From Clostridiales bacterium (lineage in GTDB: Bacteria; Bacillota; Clostridia; Christensenellales; Aristaeellaceae): a stretch of DNA of 53,619 bases. Below the pieces are notes generated by a model. That model made no database searches. It saw only the letters and a program-made list of their open reading frames with translations, and was not told where the DNA came from. The position numbers and the translations under genes are program-made. The stretch lies in NCBI GenBank assembly GCA_004557805.1, contig SFFS01000008.1:1-53619 (forward strand), written 5' to 3'. Positions 15,839 through 24,476 of this stretch are shown here, one piece after another; positions within the stretch are counted from its first letter, which is position 1, and every line of letters starts with the position of its first letter.

Positions 15839-17308
15839 ATGAAAGGCAATCTGTTTCTGCTGCTTCCCATTTTTGTGCCGGTCGCAATGGCGCTGGTTCA
15901 GTATTACGTGCGCTTGACCGCAAAGGGGCGCAATGTGCTGACCGTGCTGACGCTCGCCGCCACCGCCGCCATGGCGGTTTACGCCGCGATGCATCAGGGC
16001 ATGGAGTGCGTGCTGTGGAACATGACCGACCGCATCAGCATCGCTTTCCGCGTGGACGGACTGTCGGTGCTGTATCTGTCGCTGATTTCGATCGTGTGGG
16101 CGTGCGTAGGCCTGTATGCTACGGAATATCTCGAGCACGACGCCAGCCCGCGCCGGTTCTATCTGTTCTATCTGATTACGCTGGGCGTGCTGATGGGGCT
16201 TTCCATGGCGAAAAACCTCATCACGCTGTATATGTTCTATGAACTGATGACGCTGCTTTCCATGCCGCTGGTGCTGCATAACCTCGATAAGGAATCGGTT
16301 GCGGCGGCGCTGAAATACCTGCTGTATTCGGTGTTTGGCGCGTCTGCGGCGCTGCTGGGCGTTTTCTATGTCGGCGCGAACGCGCCTTCGTTCGATTTCA
16401 TCCCCGGCGGCCAGTTCGGCGCGGAGGACGCCGCGGTAACGCCTGTCGCGCTGGCGATTTTCTTCGTGATGATCGTCGGCTTCGGCGTGAAGGCGGGCAT
16501 GTTCCCGATGCACAGCTGGCTGCCTACGGCGCACCCGGTGGCCCCGGCTCCGGCCAGCGCCGTGCTTTCCGGCGTAATCACCAAGGCGGGCGTGCTGGGC
16601 ATTCTGCGCACGATCTATTACGTCGCGGGTGTGGAAGCGCTGCGCGGCACATGGGTGCAGTATGCGTTCATGGTGCTTACGCTCATTACCGTTATCCTCG
16701 GCTCTCTTATGGCCTTCAAGGAGAAGCATTTCAAGCGCCGCCTCGCGTATTCGACCGTCAGCCAGGTGTCCTACGTGCTCTTTGGCCTTTCGACGATGAC
16801 GAAACTCGGCTTCATCGGCGCGCTGCTGCACATCGTGTTCCATTCGCTGATTAAGGATACGCTGTTCATGTCCGCCGGCGCGGTCATTCACAAGACCGGC
16901 AAGACGAGCGTGGACGAGCTGCGCGGCATCGGCAAGCGCATGCCGGCCACGATGTGGTGCTTCACCATCGTCAGCCTGGGCCTTGTCGGCATCCCGCCCA
17001 CAGGCGGTTTCATCAGCAAGTGGAACATCGCCGAGGGCGCGATGACGCTTTCCAACGCGGCCAGCTGGATCGGGCCCGCGTGCCTGCTCGTTTCCGCCAT
17101 TCTTACGGCGGCGTATCTGCTTTCCATTTCCATCCGCGCGTTCTTCCCGGGCGAGGATATGCCCGCCGCGGAGCTTAGCCGCTGCGAGGCCAGCTGGCGG
17201 ATGATTGTGCCGATGGCGCTTCTGTCGGTGCTTGTGGTAGCGCTGGGCATGTTCCCGGGCGCGCTGCTGAACCTGTTCGGAACCGTCGCTTCCGCCGTTG
17301 CGCTGTAA
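15839..17308 (+). CDS. Antiporter-type membrane subunit 2 (MrpD/NuoM family)
   Basis: A 489-residue paralogue of the preceding subunit, about 14 membrane segments. The channel residues are present: glutamate in LYMFYELMTLLSMPLV, lysine in VGFGVKAGMFPMHSWLP, and lysine in GVITKAG. The block HPVAPAPASAVLSG is typical of NuoM and Mrp/Mbh antiporter subunits. It starts 33 bases after subunit 1 with its own strong ribosome site (GGAGAGG) and no terminator between. Confidence 0.88.
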   Translation: MKGNLFLLLPIFVPVAMALVQYYVRLTAKGRNVLTVLTLAATAAMAVYAAMHQGMECVLWNMTDRISIAFRVDGLSVLYLSLISIVWACVGLYATEYLEHDASPRRFYLFYLITLGVLMGLSMAKNLITLYMFYELMTLLSMPLVLHNLDKESVAAALKYLLYSVFGASAALLGVFYVGANAPSFDFIPGGQFGAEDAAVTPVALAIFFVMIVGFGVKAGMFPMHSWLPTAHPVAPAPASAVLSGVITKAGVLGILRTIYYVAGVEALRGTWVQYAFMVLTLITVILGSLMAFKEKHFKRRLAYSTVSQVSYVLFGLSTMTKLGFIGALLHIVFHSLIKDTLFMSAGAVIHKTGKTSVDELRGIGKRMPATMWCFTIVSLGLVGIPPTGGFISKWNIAEGAMTLSNAASWIGPACLLVSAILTAAYLLSISIRAFFPGEDMPAAELSRCEASWRMIVPMALLSVLVVALGMFPGALLNLFGTVASAVAL

Positions 17309-17320
17309 GGGGAGCTTCAG

Positions 17321-18766
17321 ATGAGATTGATGATTTGTGCGCTTGTTCCGGCGCTTGCGGCGCTGGCGCTTGTGTTCCTCAAAGGCGCGAAGCGCCCGGT
17401 AAGGATGACGGTCGCGGTGGGCGCGGCAGCGGTTACGTCGCTGATGCTGATCCCGAGCCTTGCGCATCCTTCCGGAGAAGCGGTGACGCTGTTCAGCCTG
17501 GGCGGCTCGTTCGCCTGTGCGCTCAAGCTCGACAGGGCCGGCGCGCTGTATCTGGGCCTGGCGGCGTTCCTGTGGCCGTTTGCGACGCTGTACGCCGTGG
17601 AATACATGGCCCACGAGGAAAAGGAACGCAACTTTTTTTCCTGGTATCTGATCGCCTATGCGGTGGTGATTCTGCTGGCCGCGTCGGCGAACCTGTTCAC
17701 GCTGTATGTTTTCTATGAGCTGCTTACGCTCGTCACCGTGCCGCTGGTCTGGCACAAGCGCGACAAGCGCTCCATCCGCGCGGCGCGCATGTATCTGCTG
17801 TATCTGGTGGGCGGCGCGGCGCTGGGGTTCATGGCGATGGTGACTGCGGGCGTATGCGGGGCGGATTCGTTCGTTCTCGGCGGCGCTGTCAGCGCCGGAA
17901 AAATGAGCGTCAACTTCCTGCTGGCTATGGCGGTGCTGGGCTTTATCGGCTTCGGCGCGAAGTCGGCTGTGTTCCCGATGAGCCGCTGGCTGCCGCGCGC
18001 GTCCGTCGCGCCCACGCCGGTGACGGCGCTTCTGCATGCCGTAGCCGTGGTGAACGCGGGCATTTTCTCCGTCCTGCGGCTGATTTACTATACCTTCGGC
18101 GCGGACTTCCTGCGCGGCACCTGGGCGCAGGTCGTTATGACGCTGCTGGCGACGATTACGGTCGTCTACGGCGCGCTGCGCGCCGTGCGCGAGCCGCGGC
18201 TGAAGCAGCGCATGGCCTGGTCGACGGTGAGCAACCTGAGCTATATGCTTATCGGCCTTTCGATGATGTCGTCCGCGGGGATGACGGCGGGGCTTGTGCA
18301 CATGGTGTATCACAGCCTGATGAAAATCGTCATCTTCGGCGGCGCGGGCGCGATGCTGGTCATGACGGGGCTGGAGAACGTGCACGACATGCACGGCCTT
18401 GCCCGGCGCATGCCCTTCACGTATGTAACCTTCACCATCGCCAGCCTTTCGCTCACCGGTATTCCGCCGATGATCGGCTTCATCAGCAAGTATTTTCTCA
18501 TCACCTCGGCGCTCGACACGGCCACGGCGTGGAGCCTTGCGTCGGCCGTAGCGCTGGTGGTTTCGGAGCTGCTGTCGGCCATCTATGACTTTTCGGTGAT
18601 TATTCCCGCGTGGTGCCTCCCGCTCGATAAAAAAATGGAATCGGCGGGCAAGTGCGATCCCGGCCCGTGCATGAAGATCTCGCTGGGCGTGCTGAGCGCG
18701 TGCGTGCTGGCGGGCAGCGCGTTTGTGCAGCCGCTGGTGCGCCTGATCAGCTCGATCGCCGCGTAA
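17321..18766 (+). CDS. Antiporter-type membrane subunit 3 (NuoL/MrpA N-terminal type)
   Basis: A 481-residue antiporter-like protein. The membrane glutamate is in LYVFYELLTLVTVPLV and the channel lysine in GFGAKSAVFPMSRWLPRA. The KSA motif followed by APTPVTALLHAVAVVNAG places it closer to NuoL/MrpA than the other three. At the position where the other three subunits have a lysine (TKAG or VSKT) this one has VNAG, as NuoL-type proteins often do. It lacks the long MrpA C-terminal part; the MbhD-like and MbhE/B-like genes upstream supply those pieces. Spacing to its neighbours is 12 and 15 bases. Confidence 0.85.
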   Translation: MRLMICALVPALAALALVFLKGAKRPVRMTVAVGAAAVTSLMLIPSLAHPSGEAVTLFSLGGSFACALKLDRAGALYLGLAAFLWPFATLYAVEYMAHEEKERNFFSWYLIAYAVVILLAASANLFTLYVFYELLTLVTVPLVWHKRDKRSIRAARMYLLYLVGGAALGFMAMVTAGVCGADSFVLGGAVSAGKMSVNFLLAMAVLGFIGFGAKSAVFPMSRWLPRASVAPTPVTALLHAVAVVNAGIFSVLRLIYYTFGADFLRGTWAQVVMTLLATITVVYGALRAVREPRLKQRMAWSTVSNLSYMLIGLSMMSSAGMTAGLVHMVYHSLMKIVIFGGAGAMLVMTGLENVHDMHGLARRMPFTYVTFTIASLSLTGIPPMIGFISKYFLITSALDTATAWSLASAVALVVSELLSAIYDFSVIIPAWCLPLDKKMESAGKCDPGPCMKISLGVLSACVLAGSAFVQPLVRLISSIAA

Positions 18767-18781
18767 GGAGGGACGGATGAG

Positions 18782-20947
18782 ATGATTCTTGCTTTGATTC
18801 TTGCCCCGGTGCTGGCGGCGTTTGCGCTGAAGATTATCGGCGCGAAGAACGAACCGCTGCGCGACCGTCTCCTGCGCGTGTTCACGGCGCTGATGTTCGT
18901 GGGCGCGGCGTGGATGCTGGCGAAGGCCGCCCGGGAGGGCGAGCAGCTTCTGCGGCTGGAAGGCGTGTGCGGCCTGGGGATGAATTTCCGCGTGGACAGC
19001 TTCCGCGCGCTGTATGTGTGCGTGGCCTGCTTCATGTGGATGATGACGACGCTGCTGTCGGGCGAATATTTCGCGCATTATCATAACCGCAACCGCTATT
19101 ATTTCTTCCTGCTCGTAACGCTTACGGGCGTGATCGGCCTGTTTTATTCGGACGATCTGTACACTGGCTTCATTTTCTTCGAGGTCATGTCCATGGCCAG
19201 CTATCCGTGGGTAGCGCATGAAGAAACCCCGGCTGCGATGCGCGCGGCGCAGACGTATCTGGGCGTGGCCGTCCTCGGCGGCATGGTGACGCTGATGGGC
19301 ATCTTCATGGCGTATCACGAGCTGGGCGACGTTTCTTTCGGCGCGCTTCGCGCGGCCAGGGGAAATCCGGCGCTGAACGTTCCGGCGGGGCTGATCCTGT
19401 TCGGGTTCGCGGCGAAGGCCGGTATGTTCCCGATGCATATCTGGCTGCCCAAGGCGCACCCTGTGGCGCCCGCGCCGGCCAGCGCGCTGCTTTCCGGCAT
19501 GCTGACGAAAGCCGGTCTGTTCGGCGTGCTGGGGATCAGCATGAACCTGTATCTGGGCGACTTCACATACGGCTGCATCATGCTCTCGCTGGGCCTTGTG
19601 ACGATGCTCGTGGGCGCGGTGCTGGCGCTGTTTTCCACGAACCTCAAGCGCACGCTGGCCTGCTCGTCCATGTCGCAGATCGGCTATATCGTCACCGGCG
19701 TTTCGGCGGCGGTGCTGCTGGGGGAGGAGGGCTCGCTGCCCGCTTCCGGCGCGCTGACGCACATGGTGAACCATTCGCTGCTGAAGCTGGTGCTGTTCAT
19801 GGCGGCCGGCGTGGTGTTTATGAACATCCATGAGCTTGACCTGAACCGTATCCGCGGCTTCGGGCGCGGGAAGATCCTGCTGCACATTGCGTTCCTGCTG
19901 GGCGCGGTGGGGCTTGCGGGCGTGCCGCTTTTCAACGTATACATTTCCAAGACGATGATCCACGAGGGGCTTGTGGAGTATATCGAGCATCTGCGCGCGG
20001 CGGGCGGGAACTGGATGCCGTTCAACATTGGCGAGTGGGTGTTCCTGTTTGCGGCTGGGATTACCACGGGCTATATGCTCAAACTGTATATCTGCCTGTT
20101 CTGGCAGAAGAATCAGGACGCCGCCGTGCAGGCGCGCTACGACGCGCTCAACGGCAAATATATGAACGCGCGCTCGGCGTTCGCGCTGATGGCTTCGGCG
20201 GCGCTGATCCCCGTTTTCGGCGTTTTCGCCGAAAAAACGCAGATGTGGTTCGCGCGCATCAGCGCGTCGTTTTTGCAGGTGGAGCCCATCGGACATGTGC
20301 ATTTCTACAGCATGACCAACCTCAAGGGCGGCGCGATTACGCTGGTGATCGGCACGATCCTGTATCTGACGGTTGTGCGGCATTGGATGTATTCTGAAAA
20401 GGAAGGCTATATCGACCGCTGGCCCAGGGGGCTGGATCTGGAGGAGCTTGTTTACAGGCCGGTGTTCTGCCGCGCGCTGCCGGAGGTGGCGGGCTGGGTG
20501 TTCTCGGTGCTGGATAAGATTATCGAGAGCAAGCTGGTTTCGCAGTATCTGGCCGGGGCGGCCTGCGGCGTGTTCCGCACGCTCGACAGGGCGGTCGAGG
20601 GCAAGTTCGTGTCCGTGTTCCTGGCGGACGGCGCTGTGATGATCTTCCGCGCGCTTGACGAAATGGTGGATAAGATCGCGCTGTTCCTGCGCGAATTGCT
20701 GTTCGTCAGCCGCGCCGACATGCACCGCGAAAAGAGCCACAGCGTGTTCATTGCGGCGGCGTGCGCCGTGGCCGACGGCGTGTTCGCAGTAGCGAATTTC
20801 TTCAAGCCTGCGGGCAAAAAGCGCTCCGTCTACGACATGCGCTACGGCAACCGCATCATCAACTCGATTTCGTTCGGCCTGCTGCTGTGCGCGATGGGCC
20901 TTGTGGCCGCGGTGGTGTATGTGTTCACCAAGGCGGGAATGATCTGA
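18782..20947 (+). CDS. Antiporter-type membrane subunit 4 with long C-terminal extension
   Basis: A 721-residue protein. The first 500 or so residues are an antiporter domain with glutamate in GFIFFEVMSMASYPWV, channel lysine in GFAAKAGMFPMHIWLP and a second lysine in GMLTKAG. The remaining 200 residues form a largely amphipathic stretch containing a 24-residue repeat (residues 573, 597 and 621 onward) and end in one membrane helix (ISFGLLLCAMGLVAAVVYVF). This recalls the lateral helix and terminal anchor of NuoL, which clamp the antiporter subunits together, but the repeat pattern is not one I know. The ATG at 18782, nine bases from GGAGGG, is used; an ATG five bases earlier runs straight into a stop. 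It is the last gene of the operon. Confidence 0.85.
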   Translation: MILALILAPVLAAFALKIIGAKNEPLRDRLLRVFTALMFVGAAWMLAKAAREGEQLLRLEGVCGLGMNFRVDSFRALYVCVACFMWMMTTLLSGEYFAHYHNRNRYYFFLLVTLTGVIGLFYSDDLYTGFIFFEVMSMASYPWVAHEETPAAMRAAQTYLGVAVLGGMVTLMGIFMAYHELGDVSFGALRAARGNPALNVPAGLILFGFAAKAGMFPMHIWLPKAHPVAPAPASALLSGMLTKAGLFGVLGISMNLYLGDFTYGCIMLSLGLVTMLVGAVLALFSTNLKRTLACSSMSQIGYIVTGVSAAVLLGEEGSLPASGALTHMVNHSLLKLVLFMAAGVVFMNIHELDLNRIRGFGRGKILLHIAFLLGAVGLAGVPLFNVYISKTMIHEGLVEYIEHLRAAGGNWMPFNIGEWVFLFAAGITTGYMLKLYICLFWQKNQDAAVQARYDALNGKYMNARSAFALMASAALIPVFGVFAEKTQMWFARISASFLQVEPIGHVHFYSMTNLKGGAITLVIGTILYLTVVRHWMYSEKEGYIDRWPRGLDLEELVYRPVFCRALPEVAGWVFSVLDKIIESKLVSQYLAGAACGVFRTLDRAVEGKFVSVFLADGAVMIFRALDEMVDKIALFLRELLFVSRADMHREKSHSVFIAAACAVADGVFAVANFFKPAGKKRSVYDMRYGNRIINSISFGLLLCAMGLVAAVVYVFTKAGMI

Positions 20948-20961
20948 CGGCATATCTTTAT

Positions 20962-20986
20962 GGGGCGCGAAGGCGCCCCGTTTTTT
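20962..20986 (+). terminator. Terminator of the Mrp-like operon
   Basis: The seven-base arms ggggcgc (20962-20968) and gcgcccc (20973-20979) flank the loop gaag and are followed by six T (20981-20986). Confidence 0.92.
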
Positions 20987-21014
20987 GTTATCCGCCTCAT
21001 AACGGGCATAACGC

Positions 21015-21051
21015 AAAAACTCCTCCGTATGACCGCGCATACGGAGGAGTT
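21015..21051 (-). terminator. Terminator of the murA transcript
   Basis: The arms aactcctccgtatg (21018-21031) and catacggaggagtt (21038-21051) form a perfect 14-base stem, followed on the minus strand by five T. The left arm nearly recurs in the terminator at 26089-26128, and the CCGTATG core recurs in the hairpins at 3399-3425 and 3641-3666. Confidence 0.88.
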
Positions 21052-21096
21052 ACTGTTTTCTGAATCGCTGCGGGCGGGAAACGCGCCGCTGCGAAA

Positions 21097-22359
21097 TCAG
21101 CGCTTAACGATTTGCGCGCCCAGTTCGCGCAGGCGCTCGTCGATGTTTTCGTAGCCGCGTTCGATATAGTGAATGTTGCTGATTTCCGTCTCGCCGTCGG
21201 CCATAAGCCCGGCGATAATCAGCGCGGCGCCCGCGCGCAGATCGCTTGCGGCGACGGACGCGCCGTGCAGGCGGATCACGCCGTCAATGGCCGCCGTGCG
21301 GCCTACGATATGCGCCCGCGCGCCCATCCTGCGCATTTCATCGAGGTGATGGAAGCGCGAATCGAAGATCGTCTCAGTGACGGTGCTTGTGCCGCGCGCG
21401 GTGGTCAGAAGCGCGCTCATCGGCTGCTGCAGGTCGGTCGGGAAGCCCGGATAGGCCTGTGTTTTGAAGCTGACCGCGCGGTGCGCGCCGTGCGAATAGA
21501 CGCGGATCATATCGTCGTAATCCTCCACGCGCGCGCCCATTTCCAGCAGCTTCGCCGTGAGCGATTCCATATGCGTGGGGATGCAGCCGTGAATCGTCAC
21601 GCAGCCGTGCGTGGCGGCGGCGGCGATCATCAGCGTGCCCGTCTCGATCTGATCGGGAATGACCGCGTAGGAGCAGCCGTGCATCCGGCTCACGCCGCGG
21701 ATGCGGATTACGTCCGTGCCCGCGCCGCGAATGTGCGCGCCCATGGCGTTGAGGAAGTTTGCCGTATCGACGATATGCGGCTCCTTGGCCGCGTTGTAGA
21801 TCATCGTGTTTCCCTGCGCGCGGCAGGCCGCCAGCATCACGTTGATGGTGCCGCCTACGGTCACGCAGTCCATGAAAATTTCGGCGCCCGTCAGGCTGCC
21901 GCGCGCGGTGATGAGCGGGCTTGCGTCGTCCACTTCCGCGCCCAGCGCGCGGAACCCCTTAACGTGCTGGTCGATCGGACGCGAACCGATGTCGCATCCG
22001 CCGGGATGCGCGATGGCTCCTTCGCCGGTCTTGCCCAGCAGCGCGCCGAGCAGATAATAGCTTGCGCGCATGCTGCGGCTCATCCCGTCGTCCGGATGTA
22101 CGCCGGTGAGGAAGCGCGGATCGATCACGACGGAGGAAGGACTCTCGCGCGTTATGCGCGCGCCGATGCCCTCCATCATGGCGAGCATCAGCCGCGTATC
22201 GGAAATATCGGGCAGGTTTTCAACGCGCACGGGGTCGTCGCAAAGAAGCGCCGCCGCAAGAATCGCCACGGAAGTGTTCTTTCCGCCGCGCACCTGTACG
22301 TCGCCCTCAAGCGGGACGCCCCCGCGAATATAAAACCTGCGTTCCGTCGTCGTCATCAT
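21097..22359 (-). CDS. murA: UDP-N-acetylglucosamine 1-carboxyvinyltransferase
   Basis: A 420-residue cytosolic enzyme for the first committed step of peptidoglycan synthesis, adding enolpyruvate from phosphoenolpyruvate to UDP-GlcNAc. The N-terminal EGDVQVRGGKNTSVAILAA loop carries the conserved lysine, and the fosfomycin-target cysteine is C122 in HPGGCDIGSRPID. The C-terminal TDLQQPMSALL and ERGYENIDERLRELGA are family hallmarks. Two adjacent ATG codons at 22359 and 22356 are possible starts; only a weak GAGG lies upstream, so coupling to the FmdB-type gene 16 bases before is likely. Firmicutes often have two murA paralogues; only one is in view. Confidence 0.93.
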   Translation of the reverse strand: MMTTTERRFYIRGGVPLEGDVQVRGGKNTSVAILAAALLCDDPVRVENLPDISDTRLMLAMMEGIGARITRESPSSVVIDPRFLTGVHPDDGMSRSMRASYYLLGALLGKTGEGAIAHPGGCDIGSRPIDQHVKGFRALGAEVDDASPLITARGSLTGAEIFMDCVTVGGTINVMLAACRAQGNTMIYNAAKEPHIVDTANFLNAMGAHIRGAGTDVIRIRGVSRMHGCSYAVIPDQIETGTLMIAAAATHGCVTIHGCIPTHMESLTAKLLEMGARVEDYDDMIRVYSHGAHRAVSFKTQAYPGFPTDLQQPMSALLTTARGTSTVTETIFDSRFHHLDEMRRMGARAHIVGRTAAIDGVIRLHGASVAASDLRAGAALIIAGLMADGETEISNIHYIERGYENIDERLRELGAQIVKR

Positions 22360-22375
22360 ATGTTCTTCGGCCTCG

Positions 22376-22588
22376 TCAGCGGCTGTGTCCGGAGCATCCG
22401 CCGCAGCAGGAGCAGTTCCCGCTGCACCCGCCGGAAGAACCCGGCGCGCCGAAAAGGCACTTGCCTTCATAGGCGCGCTGCGCCTTTTTTCCGCAGTCGG
22501 GGCATTTCGCCTCTTCCGCATGCGAGAAGCTGACAAGCTCCTCAAACGTTTTCCCGCAGGAAGGGCAGCGATATTTCAGCAGCGGCAT
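22376..22588 (-). CDS. FmdB-family zinc ribbon protein
   Basis: A 70-residue protein. The first 42 residues are an FmdB-type zinc ribbon with two CxxC knuckles, YRCPSCGKTFEEL and AKCPDCGKKAQ. The tail is a short glycine/cysteine-rich run with six cysteines (GGCSGNCSCCGGCSGHS), which could bind another metal. FmdB proteins are called putative regulators but no function is proven. The ATG at 22588 has GGAGG upstream. It leads a two-gene transcript with murA. Confidence 0.85.
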   Translation of the reverse strand: MPLLKYRCPSCGKTFEELVSFSHAEEAKCPDCGKKAQRAYEGKCLFGAPGSSGGCSGNCSCCGGCSGHSR

Positions 22589-22626
22589 TTGAAACCTCCG
22601 GTCAGGGAAATTTTCTCCAATAAATG

Positions 22627-22655
22627 ATTATACACGATATGACGGAAAAGCGCAA
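22627..22655 (-). promoter_or_regulatory. Promoter of the FmdB-type gene and murA
   Basis: On the minus strand TTGCGC (22650-22655) and a perfect TATAAT (22627-22632) are 17 bases apart, about 30 bases before the ATG at 22588. Confidence 0.75.
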
Positions 22656-22672
22656 CATTTTAAGCGCACGAA

Positions 22673-22702
22673 TTGCGCGGCGGCGTGTCTTTGCGCTATA
22701 AT
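22673..22702 (+). promoter_or_regulatory. Promoter of the alanyl-tRNA editing gene
   Basis: TTGCGC (22673-22678) and TATAAT (22697-22702) are separated by 18 bases, and the ATG lies 22 bases beyond the -10 box. Its -35 hexamer is the same TTGCGC as in the divergent promoter. Confidence 0.65.
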
Positions 22703-22724
22703 AGCGGATATTGGAGGCGTGAAG

Positions 22725-23921
22725 ATGACGGAAAGACTATATTACGACCAGACGTATCTGCGGGCGTTCGACGCGGCCGCGCTGCAAATCGAAACGCGCG
22801 GCGACGGCGTATGGCTGCTGCTCGACCGCAGCGCGTTCTATCCTACCAGCGGCGGGCAGCCGTTCGATACGGGCGTTATCCGCTGGCAGGGCGGCGAGGC
22901 GCGCGTATGCGATGTTGAAGCCGACGCGCGCGGCGTATGGCACCGGCTTGAGGGCGGCTGTCCCGAGGCTGGCGTGCCGGTGCACGGCGAAATCGACTGG
23001 GCGCGCCGGTTCGATCATATGCAGCAGCACGGCGGCGAACATATGCTGGCCGGGGCGATCTGGCGGCTCTATCGCGGGCACACGATCGGGCTGCATCTGG
23101 GCGCGGAGGTATCGTCGATCGACGTGGAGCGCCCCGACGGAAGCACGCGCTTTACCGACGAGGAAATTGCGCGGCTGGAGGAAACCGTCAACGGATGGAT
23201 TCAGCAGGACGCGCCGTGCCGCTGCTGGTTTCCGTCGCCCGAGGAACTGAAAGCGCTGCCGCTGCGCAAGCCGCCCGCAGTGGCGGAACATGTGCGCGTG
23301 GTAGCGTTCGGCGATTTTGAAATGTGCGCCTGCGGCGGCACGCATCCATCGACGAGCGGCCAGGTGGGGCTTGTGAAGATTGTGGAGACGCTGCCGGCGC
23401 ACGGTAAGGCGCGGGTGGTTTTCGTGTGCGGCATGCGCGCGGTGCGTTATGCGCAGCGGATGTGCCTGGCGGCGCGCGATGCGGCGGCGCTCCTTTCCTG
23501 CGGCGCGGAGGAGCTTGCGCAGGCGGCCGCGCGGGTGAAGGAGCAGCTCGCGCAGGAGCACGCTGCGAAGAACGCTTTCCGGCGCGAAAGCGCCCTGAAA
23601 GACGTTCCCGCGATGCTGCAGAGCGCGCAGACGCTGCCGTGCGGAAGGGTGGTGCTGGCCGAACTGCGCGGCGCGAACCGCGACACGCTGCGCGACGTGG
23701 CAGCAAAGCTGATCGAGCAGCCGGACGTATGCGCGCTGCTGTGCGCGCCGGACGAGCCGGGCAGCCCGGTGCTGTTCGCGCGGGGAACGCAGGTTGCGGC
23801 CGATATGGGGCGGCTTCTGCGCGCGAGCGGCGCGAAGGGCGGCGGCAGGCCTGATTTTGCGCAGGGCGCGGGCGAACCCGCCTGCCTGATCCGGGCGCGC
23901 GACGCGCTCAGTCAAAGGTGA
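22725..23921 (+). CDS. Alanyl-tRNA editing protein (AlaX-like, with DHHA1 domain)
   Basis: A 398-residue free-standing editing enzyme that hydrolyses mischarged Ser- or Gly-tRNA(Ala), related to the editing half of alanyl-tRNA synthetase. An N-terminal beta-barrel with FYPTSGGQPFDTG precedes the zinc site built from QQHGGEHML (HxxxH) and CACGGTHPSTSG (CxxxH). The C-terminal 150 residues are a coiled linker and a DHHA1 domain, ending in KGGGRPDFAQGAG. The ATG at 22725 is seven bases from GGAGG; a GTG six bases earlier overlaps the ribosome site. Its 3' end overlaps the convergent gene by 14 bases. Confidence 0.92.
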   Translation: MTERLYYDQTYLRAFDAAALQIETRGDGVWLLLDRSAFYPTSGGQPFDTGVIRWQGGEARVCDVEADARGVWHRLEGGCPEAGVPVHGEIDWARRFDHMQQHGGEHMLAGAIWRLYRGHTIGLHLGAEVSSIDVERPDGSTRFTDEEIARLEETVNGWIQQDAPCRCWFPSPEELKALPLRKPPAVAEHVRVVAFGDFEMCACGGTHPSTSGQVGLVKIVETLPAHGKARVVFVCGMRAVRYAQRMCLAARDAAALLSCGAEELAQAAARVKEQLAQEHAAKNAFRRESALKDVPAMLQSAQTLPCGRVVLAELRGANRDTLRDVAAKLIEQPDVCALLCAPDEPGSPVLFARGTQVAADMGRLLRASGAKGGGRPDFAQGAGEPACLIRARDALSQR

Positions 23922-24387
23922 AGAGCGATTTTTCGTAATCCTTCACGTAATAACGAATGCTTGCGCGGCCGCGGGCGACGATTTCATGCCCCTCGGCCGC
24001 GAGCTTTTCCCGCTGCGCCTGTACGCCGCCGGGGTATTTTTCGTTCAGCTCGCCGCCGGCCTTCAGCGTGCGCCAGTAGGGCGTTTCATCCGCACCGCGC
24101 TGCGCGCTGGCCCACGCGGCGATCGACACGAACACGCCCGCGGTGATCGGTTCGGTGAAGTCCGCGCCGTTTTGCAGCGCAAAGTATTCGCGGATCGCGC
24201 CTACCGTCGTCACGCGGCCGAAGGGCACGCGGCGCATGGCGTGGTCGTAATCGATGGGCGGAGCGAAATACATGCGGTTTCCGCCGTATTTTTCGATGCT
24301 GCGCGCGTCGGAGATGATCTGTATCCGGGGCATGTCCTTGCCGTCGTGCAGCATGGCGTTAAAATCCTTTGAGCTTTCGTTTGCCAT
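23908..24387 (-). CDS. Alkyltransferase-like (MGMT-fold) protein
   Basis: A 159-residue protein with the DNA-binding domain of O6-alkylguanine-DNA alkyltransferase but without the catalytic PCHR cysteine. VPFGRVTTVGAIREYF is the helix-turn-helix region with its finger arginine. Where the active-site loop should be it reads ETPYWRTLKAGGEL, as in the alkyltransferase-like (ATL) group, which binds alkylated bases and flags them for excision repair. The end, YPGGVQAQREKLAAEGHEI, is typical of this group. About 40 N-terminal residues are extra. The ATG at 24387 follows GGAGGCGA. It converges with and overlaps the alanyl-tRNA editing gene by 14 bases. Confidence 0.8.
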   Translation of the reverse strand: MANESSKDFNAMLHDGKDMPRIQIISDARSIEKYGGNRMYFAPPIDYDHAMRRVPFGRVTTVGAIREYFALQNGADFTEPITAGVFVSIAAWASAQRGADETPYWRTLKAGGELNEKYPGGVQAQREKLAAEGHEIVARGRASIRYYVKDYEKSLFTFD

Positions 24388-24476
24388 TTGATTCGCCTCC
24401 CGTGAAAGAGCATAGCAGAGAAACCGGCCGGCTGCAATGAGACGATAAATTAAATTTTTCGCAAGGCCAAAACCCC

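Noticed and set aside
15818..21040. A 1740-codon open frame on the minus strand antisense to the antiporter operon
   Set aside because: It is the low-stop shadow frame of GC-rich membrane-protein genes; composition is Arg/His/Gln-rich with no recognisable domain, while the plus-strand genes are clear family members.
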